From NCBI GenBank assembly GCA_028583605.1, contig CM053328.1, forward strand, positions 29,619,578-29,683,577: a stretch of DNA of 64,000 bases, written 5' to 3'. The stretch is from Dastarcus helophoroides (taxonomy: Eukaryota; Arthropoda; Insecta; Coleoptera; Bothrideridae). A program made the translations under genes and the position numbers. A model generated the notes under the pieces. That model did not search any database, was not told the origin of the DNA, and was given only the letters and a program-made list of their open reading frames with translations. Below, in pieces: positions 24,101 through 36,600 of this stretch (position 1 is the first letter of the stretch; each line of letters opens with the position of its first letter).

Positions 24101-27100
24101 TACGTTAATTAGCACAAACAGAAGTAATTTTCTTTTTTTTTAAACTCCCGTATTTCGTACTCGTTTGCATAACTAGTTTCATCGAAGTTCAGTATTTGAC
24201 TACTCTGTAAATTTCTTTACGGTGTTTTATCTTTTTATTCCCCTACCCTTAATTTCTGGGGACCGAAAGATATCCTCTGCATCTCGCTAGAGGGCACGAG
24301 GACGCAGAATTTCTACTAATTTAAATATTTCTAATCCAAATTAGCCCTTAAATAAATTTCAAAAAGGATTCTTAAAGTGCAAGTCAACCTGCAAACCCCT
24401 TTTGAATAAGGTCGTCCCTTTATTTTGCAAGTTTTACTTTGATAATTGAAATTTAAATAAGTTACAATTGTACGTGTTTATAAGGGCGTTTTTTGAACGT
24501 CAAATTCCTCCAGTATACCACCACGTGGTCTTGCCGAGAGATTTGCTACGGTCTCCGTTATTGACACTTACCCTTATTTATTACTTTATTTTTCAGCGGT
24601 CCTTCAAAACTAACATGTTATTTTACTCAGTTTAGGTAATTAAACTTGAAACAAACCAGGCCTAACAAATAACCCTTATCTAATTTGTGAACTGTTAAGA
24701 AATCTGTTTCTCACGCAAAACGATATGTTACAAAGAATTTTTATAATACAGTATTTGTAGATTTAATATTTCCAAGAAAAATTGAATAAAATTCAATTAA
24801 ATAAAACAAACGAGGAACTAGAACAGTTTAGTAGAACTCGACTCACCACAGTACTTTTTCAAAATCTTCAACTTTTCCACTTCTCTTTCAATGACTGGAA
24901 ATGTCCACTTTAGTGCCAGAAAATGTCTTTATTCGAATTACGAATCAAACATTGGATGCTTCAAATTTAATGTCTTTCTAGTCTAGAAATTTGAGCTTTT
25001 TCATAATCAACAAAATATTATATATTTTGATTAATTTTATAACATTCGCAGCCTTATGGCGGCCTATGAATTTGTTTTTCCCTGAACAAAAGTTCGAGAT
25101 GATTGTCCTTTAAAGCGGGCAGTGACCCCAACTCAAAAAAAAATATCTCCAACTATTTTGGGCCCCTCTTGACATTCGCCTCTCTACAATTGCTCCTGAC
25201 TTTACAGCTTTGTCTATGTGTTCAAAAAAACAGTTCCTTGTCATTTTGAAAATCGCACCAAATATTATCTATGGCTTCAATTTCGAAAATTGAAAAAAAC
25301 ACTCAATTTCGAAGTCGAACTGAAGTTCGATTATGAAAAATTGAAATTACGACTTTTTTGCAAAATTTTGACTTTTTCAAAATTTAGTATTTTCTTTCCG
25401 CAATTTTTGTTACATTACCTCTTAAAATTAGGACTTTTTTTAAATTGCCACTTTTTTTGAAAATGTGATGAAGTTGAATTTTTAAAAAGAATTTAAAGTT
25501 TCGTAAAGTTGAATTTAAAAAAAAAAGTCGAAATTTTTTAAAACAAGTCGAGGTTTTCAAGAAAAGTACCTGCAAATTTTCAAAATAACTCGAAATTTTC
25601 AGAAATAATCTTATTTTCTAGGAAAGGTCGACAATTTCCAAAAGAGTCGAAATTTCAAAAAAGACGAATTTTGAAAGTTAAAAGTGGAAATTTTCAGTTT
25701 CTCGAAATTTCAATTTACTGAGAATTTACGAGTTATTTTTGAAAATTCCGAGGTTTTTCAAAATTTCGATATATTTTTAACACATCGACTTTCGACATTT
25801 TGGCTTGAAAATTTTTAATTTTCGCAACATTTTCAACTTTCTCTAAATCGTGACTTCTTTGTAGTTGGATTTTTTGCAAAATGCTTATTCTTGTAATTTC
25901 AACCAAAAATATCAAATTTTCCAAAAAAGGTGAAATTTCAGAAACAACGAATTTTGCAAGTTAAAATTTTAAAGTGGAAATTTTCAAGAAAAGTGAAAAT
26001 TGTCAAGAAAAGTGGAAATTCTTAGTTTCTCGAAATTTCGATTTTCTGAAAATCTAAGAGTTTTTTTTGAAAATTCCAAGGTTTTTTAAAATCTCGATTA
26101 TTTTTAACACATCGACTTTCGAAATTTTGGCTTAAAAATTTTTAATTTTTGCAACATGTTCAACTTTCTTAAAACTTTGACTTCTTTGTAGTTTCGATAT
26201 TATTTAGAAAAATTGAATTTTTTTCAAAATGCTTATTCTTGTAATTTCAACCAAAAATTTCAAACTTTCCAAAAAAGTCGAATTTCAAAAAAAGAATTTT
26301 GCAAGTTAAAATTTTAAAGAGAAGTGGAAATTTTCAAGAAAAGTGAAAATTTTCATCTTCAAATTTCGATTTTCTGAGAATTTAAGAGTTTTCTGAAAAT
26401 TCCAAAGTTTTTCAAAGTTTCGATATATTTGTAACACATTGGCTTTCCAAATTTTGGCTTGAAAATGTTTAATTTTCGCAACATTTTCAACTTTCTCGAA
26501 ATTTTGACTTCTTGTAATTTCGATATATTTTTAATAAAACTTCGACTTTTTGCAAAATACTTATTCTTAAAATTTGACCCAAAAATTTAAAATTTTCCAA
26601 AAAAGTCGAATTTCAAAAAAGACGAATTTTGCAAGTTAAAATTGTAAAGAAAAGTGGAAATATTTCAAGAGAAGTGGAAATGTTCAGTTTCTCGAAATTT
26701 TAATTTTCTGAGAATCTAAGACTTATTTTTGAAAATTTCGACGTTTTTCAAAATTTTAATCTATGTTTAACAAATCGACTTTCAAAATTTTGGCTTGAAA
26801 ATTTTCGCAACGTTTTCAACCTTCTCGAAATTTCGACTTCTTTGTAGTTTCGATTTTTTTTTAAGAAATTAGACTTTGTGCAAAATGGTTATTCTAGAAA
26901 TTTCACCTAAAAATTTAAAATTTGCAAATTTTTCCTTATATCTTCTTAAAAGTACCAATAATTTTTTAAATTTTTTTATCTTTTGATTAGTTTTATACGA
27001 TTCGCAGCCATTTGCCATTTCTAAAAATTTCTTGGGTTTTGAAAATTTCACGAAATCGAATTTATCAAAAAAAAAAACACGCTTTAATTTCCAGAACAAG

Positions 27101-30100
27101 TAAAAATCAAAATTTCGAAGTCGAGCTGAAGTCCGATTATGAAAATATCAAAATTTCGGATTTTTTGGAAAATTTCAACTTTTTCAAAATTTAGTACTTT
27201 CTTTACGCATTTTTTGTTACATTACTGCTTGAAATTTAAACTTTTTTAAATCGTCACTTTTTTTTTGAAAATTTGAAGAAGTCGAATTTTTCAAAAGAAT
27301 TTTATCTTTCGTAAAGTCGAATTAAAAAAATGCCAAAGTTTTTTAAAAAGCTGAGGTTTTCAAGAAAAGTACCTACAAATTTTGAAAACAATTCGAAATT
27401 ATCAGAAATAATCTTATTTTCTAGTAAAGGTCGAAATTTTTCAAAAAAGTTCAAATTTTAAAAAGAACGAATTTTGCAAGTTAACATTTTAAAGAAGTGC
27501 CAATTTTCGAGAAAAGTGGAAATTTTCAGCTTCTCGAAATTTCGATTTTCTGAGAATTTAAGAGTTTTTTGAAAATTCCCAAGGTTTTTCAAAGTTTCGA
27601 TATATTTGTAACACATCGACTTTCAAAATTTTGGCTTGAAAATTTTTAATTTCCGCAACATTTTCAACTTTCTCGAAATTTTGACTTCTTGTAGTTTCGA
27701 TATTTTTTTTTTATAAAAATTCGACTTTTCGCAAAATATTTATTCTTAAAATTTCAACCACAAATTTCAAATTTTCCAAAAAAGTCGAATTTCAAAAAAG
27801 ACGAATTTTGCAAGTTAACATTTTAAAGAAAAGTGGAAATTTTCAAGAGAAGTGGAAATGTTTAGTTTCTCGAAATTTTAATTTTCTGAGAATCTAAGAC
27901 TTATTTTTGAAAATTTTGACGTTTTTCAAAATTTTAATCTATTTTTAACAAATCGACTTTCGACATTTTGGCTTGAAAATTTTCGCAACATTTTCAACCT
28001 TCTCGAAATTTTGACTTCTTTGTAGTTTCGATTTTTTTTTTAAGTAATTAGACTTTTTGCAAAATGGTTATTCTAGAAATTTCACCTGAAAATTTCAAAT
28101 TTCCAAAACTTTCAGTTTTTTTTCCTCAAAATTTGGACTTTTTCTCTAAATTAGACCTTCTTAAGTGCCAATTATTCAAATTTTTTCGACTTTTTTTATT
28201 TTCAGACATTTTTAAAATTTCAACTTTTTTAAAATTTTCGATTTACAAAAATTTCGACTTTTTTCGAAAATAAAGTTTTTTCAAAAGATCGACGCTTTCA
28301 AAATACTTCCTTGAAATTTTAACTTTTATTTGAAAATTTGGATGTTTTTTTAATTCGAGAAATTTAACTTCTCAAAGTCGAGATTTTTTTTTAAAGAAAA
28401 AAGGATAAATTTTTAAAAATATTAAAAATTTTAACTGAAAGGTCAAATTTTTCAAAAAAAGTTTAATTTTTCTAAATAAAAATTAAAATTTTTCTAAATA
28501 AAAGGTGAAATTTTTCTAAAAATAAAATTGAAATTTTAAGGAACTCTGATTTTGAAAAAAGTCGAATTTTGCCTTTCCAAACTTTCACAGCTTATTGCAA
28601 TTTTCTTTTTACTACTTCTTGAAATTTAGACTTTTTTTAAATTTCCACTTTTTATTTTGAAAATGTTTACGTACATTCTTTTTTTGAAAATTTGAAGGAG
28701 TCGAATTTTTCAAAAAGAATCAAATATTTCAAAAAATTCGAAATTTAAGAAAAAGTTGATGTGTTCACGAAAATTAGCTCTAAACCTTGAGAAAGCTCAA
28801 AATTTTCAAAAATAGTTTAATTTTTTTATAAAGCTCCGAATTTTTAATCACAATTTGAAAAGTTTTTTAGACAAAAGTCGAAATTTTCAAGAAAAGTGAA
28901 AATTTTTTGGTTCTCATTTGAACGTTTTGAAAATTTACTTTTTTGAAAATGTCGACATATTTTTTGAAATTCGGAACAATTTTTAACATACAAATCTTGT
29001 CCCCTGAAACCAAGAAAGATTAAAAAACCAACAAAGGTTGCTCTAACGCGTTTCGACAGCCAAGCTATCATCTTCAGGCTATCGAAACGCGTGTTTTTCA
29101 ATCTTTCTTGGTTTCAGGGGACAAGATTTGTATTTCAATTTTTGAAGATAAATAACCAAGGACCAGTTCGTTCCAACACAATTTTTAACATTTCAATCTT
29201 TTCTCGTTTTTCCTTGAAAATTTTGACTTTTTTCAAAATGTTGCATGTATTCTCTTTGGCGTTGTTTTTGCCTGTAACCTGATATTTCATGTGCCTGGAA
29301 TTTTCCTTTTATAAACTAATATTTGCAGTCAGTCAATCTCCGTAAGTGGGTCTTCTGCCTTTCCGACTTTTTCATGCTTTCTTTTAGCAATATTCGGCAA
29401 CATTTTTGACTATTTTTCCCCATTTTCAGTTTAAAAATTCTTAAATTAAACACCGTTCTTAACAAGATACAAGAAAAAATTGCAAGTTTTTCGATCAAGT
29501 CACTATTCTAAAATTTTATCATTTTTCTTTCGCGAACCACAGAAAAGGGTAAATTTAGTCGTTGAATGCGGCAAAGTAAAAAAGGGCATAAGTTGAGAAC
29601 GAACAGTTTCCGAAAGAAAATTTTTGGGGAAATGGGAAGCTAAAGACGTAAGGAAAGTAATTTTACCAAGAAAAGTTGGGAAAACCAGAAGACCCGAAAC
29701 CGTACCATTACCGTAATTAAAAAAAAATTTAAAAGCGAAATCAGAAGTGGTTTATGAATCTGCATCTGAGACATGTCGTTACATATCAGTATATCAGATT
29801 CAAATTCACAATTACTAGCTTGAAATGATAATTATAATCTTCAGATAGCGGTGAATATAGTACCTCATAATACGGAGATCCTCCAGCGAAGTAGCTGTCA
29901 TGGGCGAGCATTTGCCCGCGAATCAAGAATTGGCCATAATCATGAATACTTTGGAATCTTTCTATTTTCCTAATCGCAAAGTTACCTTTGGCGGCATGGC
30001 CAATGTCCGCTTCAACCTCTCGATACTCCAATGTACCATAAGTAACTGAATATCGACGCTCAAACGACGCCACATCACTTTTATCCCAGTTATCTGGAGC

Positions 30101-30127
30101 GTATTTCATAATGAATTCGTTATTCAT
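21188..30127 (-). CDS. Short PARP-like (ADP-ribosyltransferase fold) protein, two exons
   Basis: Exon 1 is 30127..29864 (88 codons, ATG at 30127), donor GAG|GTACTA. Exon 2 is 21421..21188 (77 codons plus TAG), acceptor ATTTGCAG; both phase 0. The joined protein would have 165 residues. Exon 1 shows the order seen at the start of PARP catalytic domains: LEYREVEA, then GNFAIRKIERFQSIHDYGQFL (matching the I-x-x-I-x-R-I/V-x-N/S helix). Exon 2 starts RRYYPVDKKNTELACKHNID and continues to EDVLVVKVL, where PARPs have LYHxT...HGFxxR and the VxRVL strand. The catalytic His of LYHGT appears to be Pro in YYPV and the GxGVYF strand is poor, so it may be inactive. The join over an 8.4-kb intron is inference. 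Each exon could belong to something else. A TATA box lies upstream. Confidence 0.45.
21584..21628 (-). ncRNA. Hammerhead-ribozyme-like motif, family B (left arm)
   Basis: Minus-strand copy, identical in layout to the one at 21760-21804: TGTTC, CTGAAGA, stem II GCCC..GGGC, GAAA, CGTC, GAACA. All invariant core bases of the hammerhead consensus are kept and stem I can pair over 5 bp. Confidence 0.5.
21760..21804 (+). ncRNA. Hammerhead-ribozyme-like motif, family B (right arm)
   Basis: TGTTC (21760-21764) pairs with GAACA (21800-21804) as stem I. CTGAAGA is at 21765-21771. Stem II is GCCC (21773-21776) with GGGC (21888 minus 100, that is 21788-21791). GAAA is at 21792-21795. The following ACGT is palindromic (minimal stem III) and C at 21799 would be the cleavage-site base. 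This is the hammerhead core order. Penelope-like elements are known to carry such motifs. Not experimentally supported. Confidence 0.5.
21842..25018. other. Intron of PARP-like gene, mostly unique AT-rich DNA
   Basis: No gene recognised. Two ORFs (22926-23147 plus; 23584-23868 minus, 94 codons, Lys/Asn-rich) have no family resemblance and no supporting context. Poly-T runs near 24080 and 24130 were noted. Confidence 0.3.
25019..28130. repeat. Tandem satellite, about 335-345 bp units within a roughly 1.9-kb higher-order unit
   Basis: The word attttgcaag, inside a longer shared sequence, starts at 25951, 26296, 26626, 27471 and 27805, giving spacings of 345, 330, 845 and 334. The lead-in segment with 'cgcagcc', 'gaagtcgagctgaagt' and 'gttacattac' occurs near 25050-25420 and again near 27005-27230. 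The whole block is therefore about one and a half copies of a longer unit, each holding several short units. Diverged, non-coding. Confidence 0.7.
28131..28980. repeat. Degenerate AT-rich repeat
   Basis: Continuation of short 'ttttgaaaatttcgac' words after the satellite, without clear period. No gene is recognised. Confidence 0.45.
28981..29190. mobile_element. Foldback Penelope-like terminus (family A copy 3) with hammerhead-like core
   Basis: Inverted arms 'caaatcttgtcccctgaaac' at about 28984-29003 and the reverse form ending caagatttgta at about 29122-29132. On the minus strand the core is intact: CTGAAGA at 29077..29071, stem II GATAGC-TTG-GCTGTC (one wobble), GAAA at 29054..29051, then CGCGTTAGAG. 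The stem I partner upstream is lost at the inversion point. Confidence 0.55.
29191..29785. other. Intronic DNA beside PARP-like exon 1, no gene seen
   Basis: Mixed sequence. I searched the minus strand for further PARP-type exons between 29200 and 29864 and saw none. Confidence 0.3.
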
Positions 30128-30306
30128 TTTGTCTACAACTTATTACGTAATAAAAGATGTAGATCCACATTGATCCAAAACAAAAATAACACAACTTTGT
30201 AATTAACGTATTTAAACTTACTTAGTAATTTTTCAAAATGTGCAAATTAATAACAAATTTTAATGTTCTTGTGGGGCTGGGACTGGGGCTTCACTCCACT
30301 GCTACG

Positions 30307-30314
30307 CTTTTATA
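30307..30314 (-). promoter_or_regulatory. TATA box for the PARP-like gene
   Basis: On the minus strand the sequence reads GGTTATAAAAGCG, with TATAAAAG at 30314..30307. It is about 180 bp upstream of the ATG at 30127, which would leave a 5' UTR of about 150 nt. It is the clearest core promoter in the window. Confidence 0.5.
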
Positions 30315-33300
30315 ACCGCAGAACGACTTGGGATTCCCACGTACGAACCCATACTAGTTATGTTTAGTGTTTTTTTGTTGGTGCAATGCGAACCTGATTG
30401 GTGAAAGATCAAATCCACTAGTTTCAATTATCTAAGGAGACCACACATAGATAAGATTAATGACAAATCAATAGCGTTCAATTGCATTTAATATTTGTAT
30501 GCAATTTGATAACATAATGTCCATAGTAGCGAAATTCTTAAGTTGTACGGTTGGTTACGGGAAGTTGCTGTAAATACTCAAATACCCGTTGAATTTCGCG
30601 CTTACATTGTCATGGAAAATTATTTGGGAATATTTTAAAATAAAGGATTATACATTTGAGACAATATTTACGGAAAAGTTTATGTGTTTTTACTAATCAG
30701 ACAGCTTATAATTAATTAATAAGGATTATGCGTCTAAGCGCTGCAATAAAATAATATTGGCGATTTCCTGATTATTTTAAACCAAGGTAATGAATCTCAG
30801 GACTGCTAATGAAGGGAATGCATTCGACAGCGGTGACGTATGTAATTTTACAGTTTGCGTTACCCAGTTTTAAAGCTTAAAGCTTTATTATTGTTTAAAG
30901 AAAATTTAATAATAATATGCGCCTTAAGTTACCATCTCTTATCAGTGAAGTGGCCTGCTTTTCATAAAAATAGGATCAATTAAGACAATCTAGAAACTTA
31001 TTGCCAAAATTTCACTTTTATGCGAATATTAATTAAATTCGAATTTTTTACACATTTATTTTTAATTCCAACCTTAAAGTGGAAATTTAGAAATTAAAAT
31101 TTAATATCGAAAGTTTGAAAATACGGCAGAAATTTCGAGTTTGAGATTTAAAATCTAAATATAATTATCAAGTTCGAAATAAAGCTAAAACTAACAAAAA
31201 AACGATTAACATTTGAGTTAAAAGGTGAAATTTCTGCTATTTTTAAATCCCTAACTGACTTAAGAATGAGAATGGACAATTTCTAATTAAACCTCGCCAT
31301 TTTTACTACTGAATTAAAATTTAAAATGTTTGCTCAACATTTCTAAAAAAATTTAGAGCGCCTCAGTTTTTTTTTAGTAATATCGACGTTATAAATATAT
31401 TTCCAGTTTTATTGCCAAATAAAACAATATTACGAAATTTTGATACTAAAACTGAAATTAAAAAATTTAAACAAATATTTTCATTTTGAATTTATAAATT
31501 TCGATCTTTTTTGCCGAAATTTTAGTTTTTAAAGTTACAGTTTTGGAAGAGAAAAATTAAATCTGAAAATCTTGTAAAAAAAGTCGGAATTTCGAGAGAA
31601 AAATATTGAAAGAGAGAGTAAACAGGAATTTAAAGTTCAATTTTTTTTTAATTAAAAGTAAACATTTTGAATTTAGACTAGAATATTGTAAAAAGAATCA
31701 AAATGTCGAGAGAAAATCAAAATTTATCGAAAAAATTGCCAGCCTAAACTTAAATTCCAAGAAGTATTTTGTGATTAAGATCGAAATTCAGAAAAAAAAT
31801 AAAAAGGCACTATTTTCATTCAAATTAGAAATTTCGACAAAAAAAATCGCATTTTCGAATTTATGAAACCGGTTTCTCGAAATTTTGAATTTAAAATTAA
31901 AGTTTCAAAAGAATAATAATAAGAATAATAATAGTTTATAAAAAAAAGCTTTTAAGGTTTAAATTTGAAATCTTAAAACAAATCTTCGAAATTATTACGA
32001 AAAATCAAAAAAATTAAGTCTCAAAAATCGAAATTTTGAATTAAAACTGAAAATTTCGTTTAAAAGAGGAAATTAAAACTGCCAACTTGGAAGTTTACGA
32101 AAAAAGTTGATGTTTTGGAATTAATATCAATATTTTAAAAACAAGGTTAAAATATTTCGAAAAACAAGAAAATTTGAGTATGACTTTCCGAAAAAATCAG
32201 AATCTTTAAAAAACGACGAGGAGGGTTTAAGCTTAAAATTAAAAGACAAGGTTGAAAATGTAAACTTGTAAGTTTACGGAATAGTTGACATTTCGAAAAG
32301 TACGCGTCAAAATGTCTAAAAAAGGTGAAATTCCAAAAAAAGTATGTTTCGAAAATAAAATCAAAAGTTTATAGAAAGTCAAAATTTTCAGTTTCAAGTC
32401 GAAAATCAAGAATAAAAGTAAAAATTTAAACCATAAACTCTGAATTTTAAAAATAGATCAAAATTTCGAAATTAAGACATTTAGAAACAATGATAAGCTC
32501 TAGAAAAACTCAGAATTTTGAATCTAAAATAGAAACTTTCGGAAAATGGTCAACATCGTAAGATAAAAAAAAACCGGCTTACAAAATACATTTTTCAAAG
32601 TTAAGCTCTCCACATGGTTTAATTCGGATCTTGGCTGCTTTCCGTTAATATGGATATGAATATTAGTAATATAGTCCATTTCAGATAATTCTGAATCCGA
32701 GGAGGCACTGAACTTCTAATTTTGTAGTGGCAACAACAGGAACTAATAATATTTACAATAGTCGTGTGGCAGTACTGTGACATTTCTTAATGGTCTGCTG
32801 TATTCCTAAAATCGTAATCTAAATATCATTAAATATTTTGATGTGTTGTCGGTTGCTTTAAGAGTGATTCTTTTATATTTTATATCAATTTCTGCCAAAA
32901 ATTATTCAATTGTTATTAATAATAATAAAAGTCATATGGAAAACATTTGGTCAAATTATTTTTGTCCAAGTACCCCTGAAATATAGGCAACACTTTAATT
33001 ATTAAATTCTTTACACGTGAAGTCAGCTTTAATTCTGGTCATATTTCTAGTAACTTATCTAAAGGTTTATTCTTCATGGTAGACCCTTATTGACCGGAAA
33101 TATTATGTTAAATAAATTGAAAAAAACTTATCTAAAGGTTGATTTAATACTTCTAATGTACATTTATATGAAATATAAATATTAACATTAATTATCGCAA
33201 TATCCAGTGCGCCTAATTTCTTCTGGTTCGTTTTTCAATTAGCGTCTCCTTCATAGTTCAGTCCGCCGCGTCGATTAAATAAACGTTCAATTCAAAGACC

Positions 33301-33630
33301 AATTGCTCAACCTGTTATATTTATCATTCTTGATACTTCCCCTACCTATTAACAGGAAGTGAAACTTATAAAACATAAATATCCCCAACCGACCAAAAAG
33401 ACAGTATGACATTGACAATGACATTTGTGATGCAAGCAAGTGCAATTGCCGAGAAAAATAAACAAAACCGAAATTTGATATTTTAATTTATTTTCAATAT
33501 GATTCAGTTAAGATAAAAGTGCGAAATAATGCAAGAATTCACACGGGTTTTATTTATACGAAGATATTGGTAAAAATAGTCCATTGAACGGTTTAAAAAT
33601 GCGGCAAGATAATTACAGGGTAGAGAAATC
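30315..33630. other. Intergenic region between the divergent PARP-like and deltex genes
   Basis: 30315-30950 is unique, non-coding DNA. 30960-32580 is the A-rich orientation of the degenerate repeat. 32580-33630 is unique and should contain the deltex promoter and 5' UTR; no TATA box was seen near the ATG. No gene is recognised. Confidence 0.35.
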
Positions 33631-36600
33631 ATGACTGGTCACGCAGTTGTTGTGTGGGAATATGAAAACAGAACCGGATATTGGAAGCCCTACAGTCCTG
33701 CGGTAACTCAACATTTAGAAAGGGCAAATGCCAAACAGTTAACAAGGGTGATACTGTCTGATGCGGATCCCAATTTAACAAGTTATTTTGTTAATTTACG
33801 AACACTAACTCAGGAACGAGAAGACTCTGGTTAGTAACTAAGTTAGGGATCAGTGGCGTTGCGACGGTAATTTCGTGTTTTAGATGTAGTTATTAAGGTT
33901 AGGAGAAAATGTTATCCTCCTTCATCTCCTGCGGGCAAGGGAGCCAAATGGGAATGTGCAAGTACTGAGCATTCAACAGAGTGGCATCCTTTTGATATGG
34001 ATATACAGTGTTTGATAGAAGAAGCTTGGGCCAGGGTAAATATACACAAGCAGGTTTTTATGTCTGGGAAAATACAATGCAATCGATTTGGTGCCGATCT
34101 CATTGCAAATGTGATATTTCAACAAAGAAGAAAAACAATTATTTGATTTTATAATATCGTTAAAAATTATGACTATATTTTTAATAACTTTTTAAATACA
34201 TAAAAAAATTAGGGAAAATAATTAAAAAATTACTTTTTAAAAAATTTTAAAAATGATAAACAGTAAAGAAATTCCATGAACGGTATATAAGCAAATGCTA
34301 AAATATCCAACTTTTTTAAAAGTTAAACTATTCAGCATCTTATCCTTTCAAGATTTCCTTGCAGTTCATTATCATATAGGTACTGTATTTACAGAGATGT
34401 TTTTTTATATCGAATATCAAGGACTGAAAACTTGATTCATTGTAACGATGCGTTTATACTAGATAATTTATTCTGTACATTTTTCTCTGACATAAAATAT
34501 ATTTTCCCTCTGACATAAGTGTCAACTATTTTGAGAAGCTATCTCCTCCCAGCTGTGTTGTAGATAAGTCTCGGATAGCTTTTCTCAGGATAGTTGATAC
34601 TTATGTCAGAGAAAAATGTATGGAATAAAGTGTCTAAATGTAAATGCACCCTAAGTGAAGTTTACAATGAACAGTAAATGCTAATTAACACTTGTCTTTA
34701 ATCTGTACTCCAAGTTCATAATAAGCAAGTTCGTTATGAGTTGAAATTCCTGTATGTTTATTAATATAATTATTCATATACGATTTTGGTGATTTTCCTT
34801 AAAATTGTTAAATTCAAGGGGGACCAAACAATAGATATTAGCCAGACGCACTTAGGATTTCCCTATGTTATCAATTTCAATAACTTAAGTCAACGATGGT
34901 TAACTAACGGCTACGTTCGAAGTATCAGAAGAGTGAAACAAGCTCCCTACCCTCTCGTTAAAGTAAAATTGGAGGAGTTGCGACCACTACCAGGTGCCAA
35001 CACGATTTATGAATCTGGAAATTATCCTAATTAAGTTTGTTTTAGCCCAAAGAGTGTCGGAAAGTAAAAAAATTGCGCGTAATGTGTCATCTCAAATGCA
35101 GCATAATAAAATCATCGGCAGTAGCGCCGCATTAAACGCTACAGATACCAAGAAACAAAAGAAAAAGGGACAGGTGAAAGTAAAAAATGGGGAAACTACA
35201 CCCGCTAACTTGGCTAGGACAATTCTGCAAAATTTAAATATTTTTGGTAAGCCACCTTATCCACTTGATCAAAGCGATAGTGTCACAACGATGGTTGTTT
35301 GTTTACTGTTATTACAATTTGTTGTAACAGAAAACACTCTTAACGATGAAAGAACTTGACTTCTAATCTCAACAATTTTAAAAACATTAATTATGGTCCA
35401 AATTTGGAGAGAATAAACGTTTTAAAACAAATAGTTAAAAAACCTATTCGTTAGTCACTAAGGGGAAACATTAAAGAAACCAAGCCAGTAAAAATATTGT
35501 GGAAACGATCCCATCGAATGTTATTTGTGTTATTTGGTTCATTTGCTTTACTTAAGCAAATGAGTCTTGTTTCGTTTTAATCAGTGTATTGCTTTTATTT
35601 TACATTTTAATCGTCTGTAATATTTAGGCCACAAATCCACCAATAACTTTCAAGCTGCTGAAAATAAAGCTCAACATAAGGAGTGTCTGCTGGATGCTGA
35701 CAGCAGCAGCACCAAATCTGGGCGTAGACCAAGTTTGGACACAGTCTCTACGTATTTGAGTCAAGAGAGCAGGGAAAGTCACGTTACGTCTTCAACTGCT
35801 GATTTACTCAATTGCAGCGTCAGTAGCGAAGATGGAAGTGAAAAAGCCGACTTACCTGCGATAGTAGGTAGGGAAAGCTTCTAAATTTTCTCTAGAAGAT
35901 AAATTAACAGGAAAACTTTTAGGTGTAGATCCTGCCAGTGCCATAATATCTCGTTTTGTGCGGGTGAGTGTACCTACAGAATGGGCGCCTAGACAACCTT
36001 GTCCCTCGTGCCGACAACCATTAAAACCTACTGTAGTTGTGATAGCTTTGCCTTGTAATCATGTATTACATCTCGATTGCCTTAATTGTGCCTTAACTGA
36101 ACAACAAGAATCTGGGGTTCTGCTTCATATACAGTGTGCTGTTTGCGGTCGCATCTATGGCGAAAAACACGGTAATCAACCACCAGGTACTATGGAGTGG
36201 GGAGTCATTGAAAGATCTTTACCAGGACATCCTCATTACAATACCATACAGATTGTTTATAAGTAAGTTCTCTTCGACTTGTTCCAAATAATACAAATGG
36301 ACCATTTTGAATCAGCGTGTGAATTTCATTATCATTTTAATATGAATATCGTATTTCTAAAAATCTCATTGCATATTTAGTAGGAATGGGGGATGTTCGT
36401 AAAATATTGATATTTACGTCAGGAGTAACGTCCACAACATTAACTAAACGTCGATAATTAATAATAATAACTGAATTCAAAACACCTATGTTGTGGAATT
36501 CATTTATAGAATAACTTATAAAATAGCTAAAGGCTGACTGAAGTTTTGCTCTCGATTAGTTACAGCCTATAAAATTATCTTCGGCCGCGGTTTTGGTTGC

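Noticed and set aside
25019..28130. Regular repeats considered as CRISPR
   Set aside because: The genome is eukaryotic, units are hundreds of bases long and diverged, and there are no unique spacers.
33912..34103. Minus-strand ORF opposite deltex exon 2
   Set aside because: Shadow of the WWE-coding exon.
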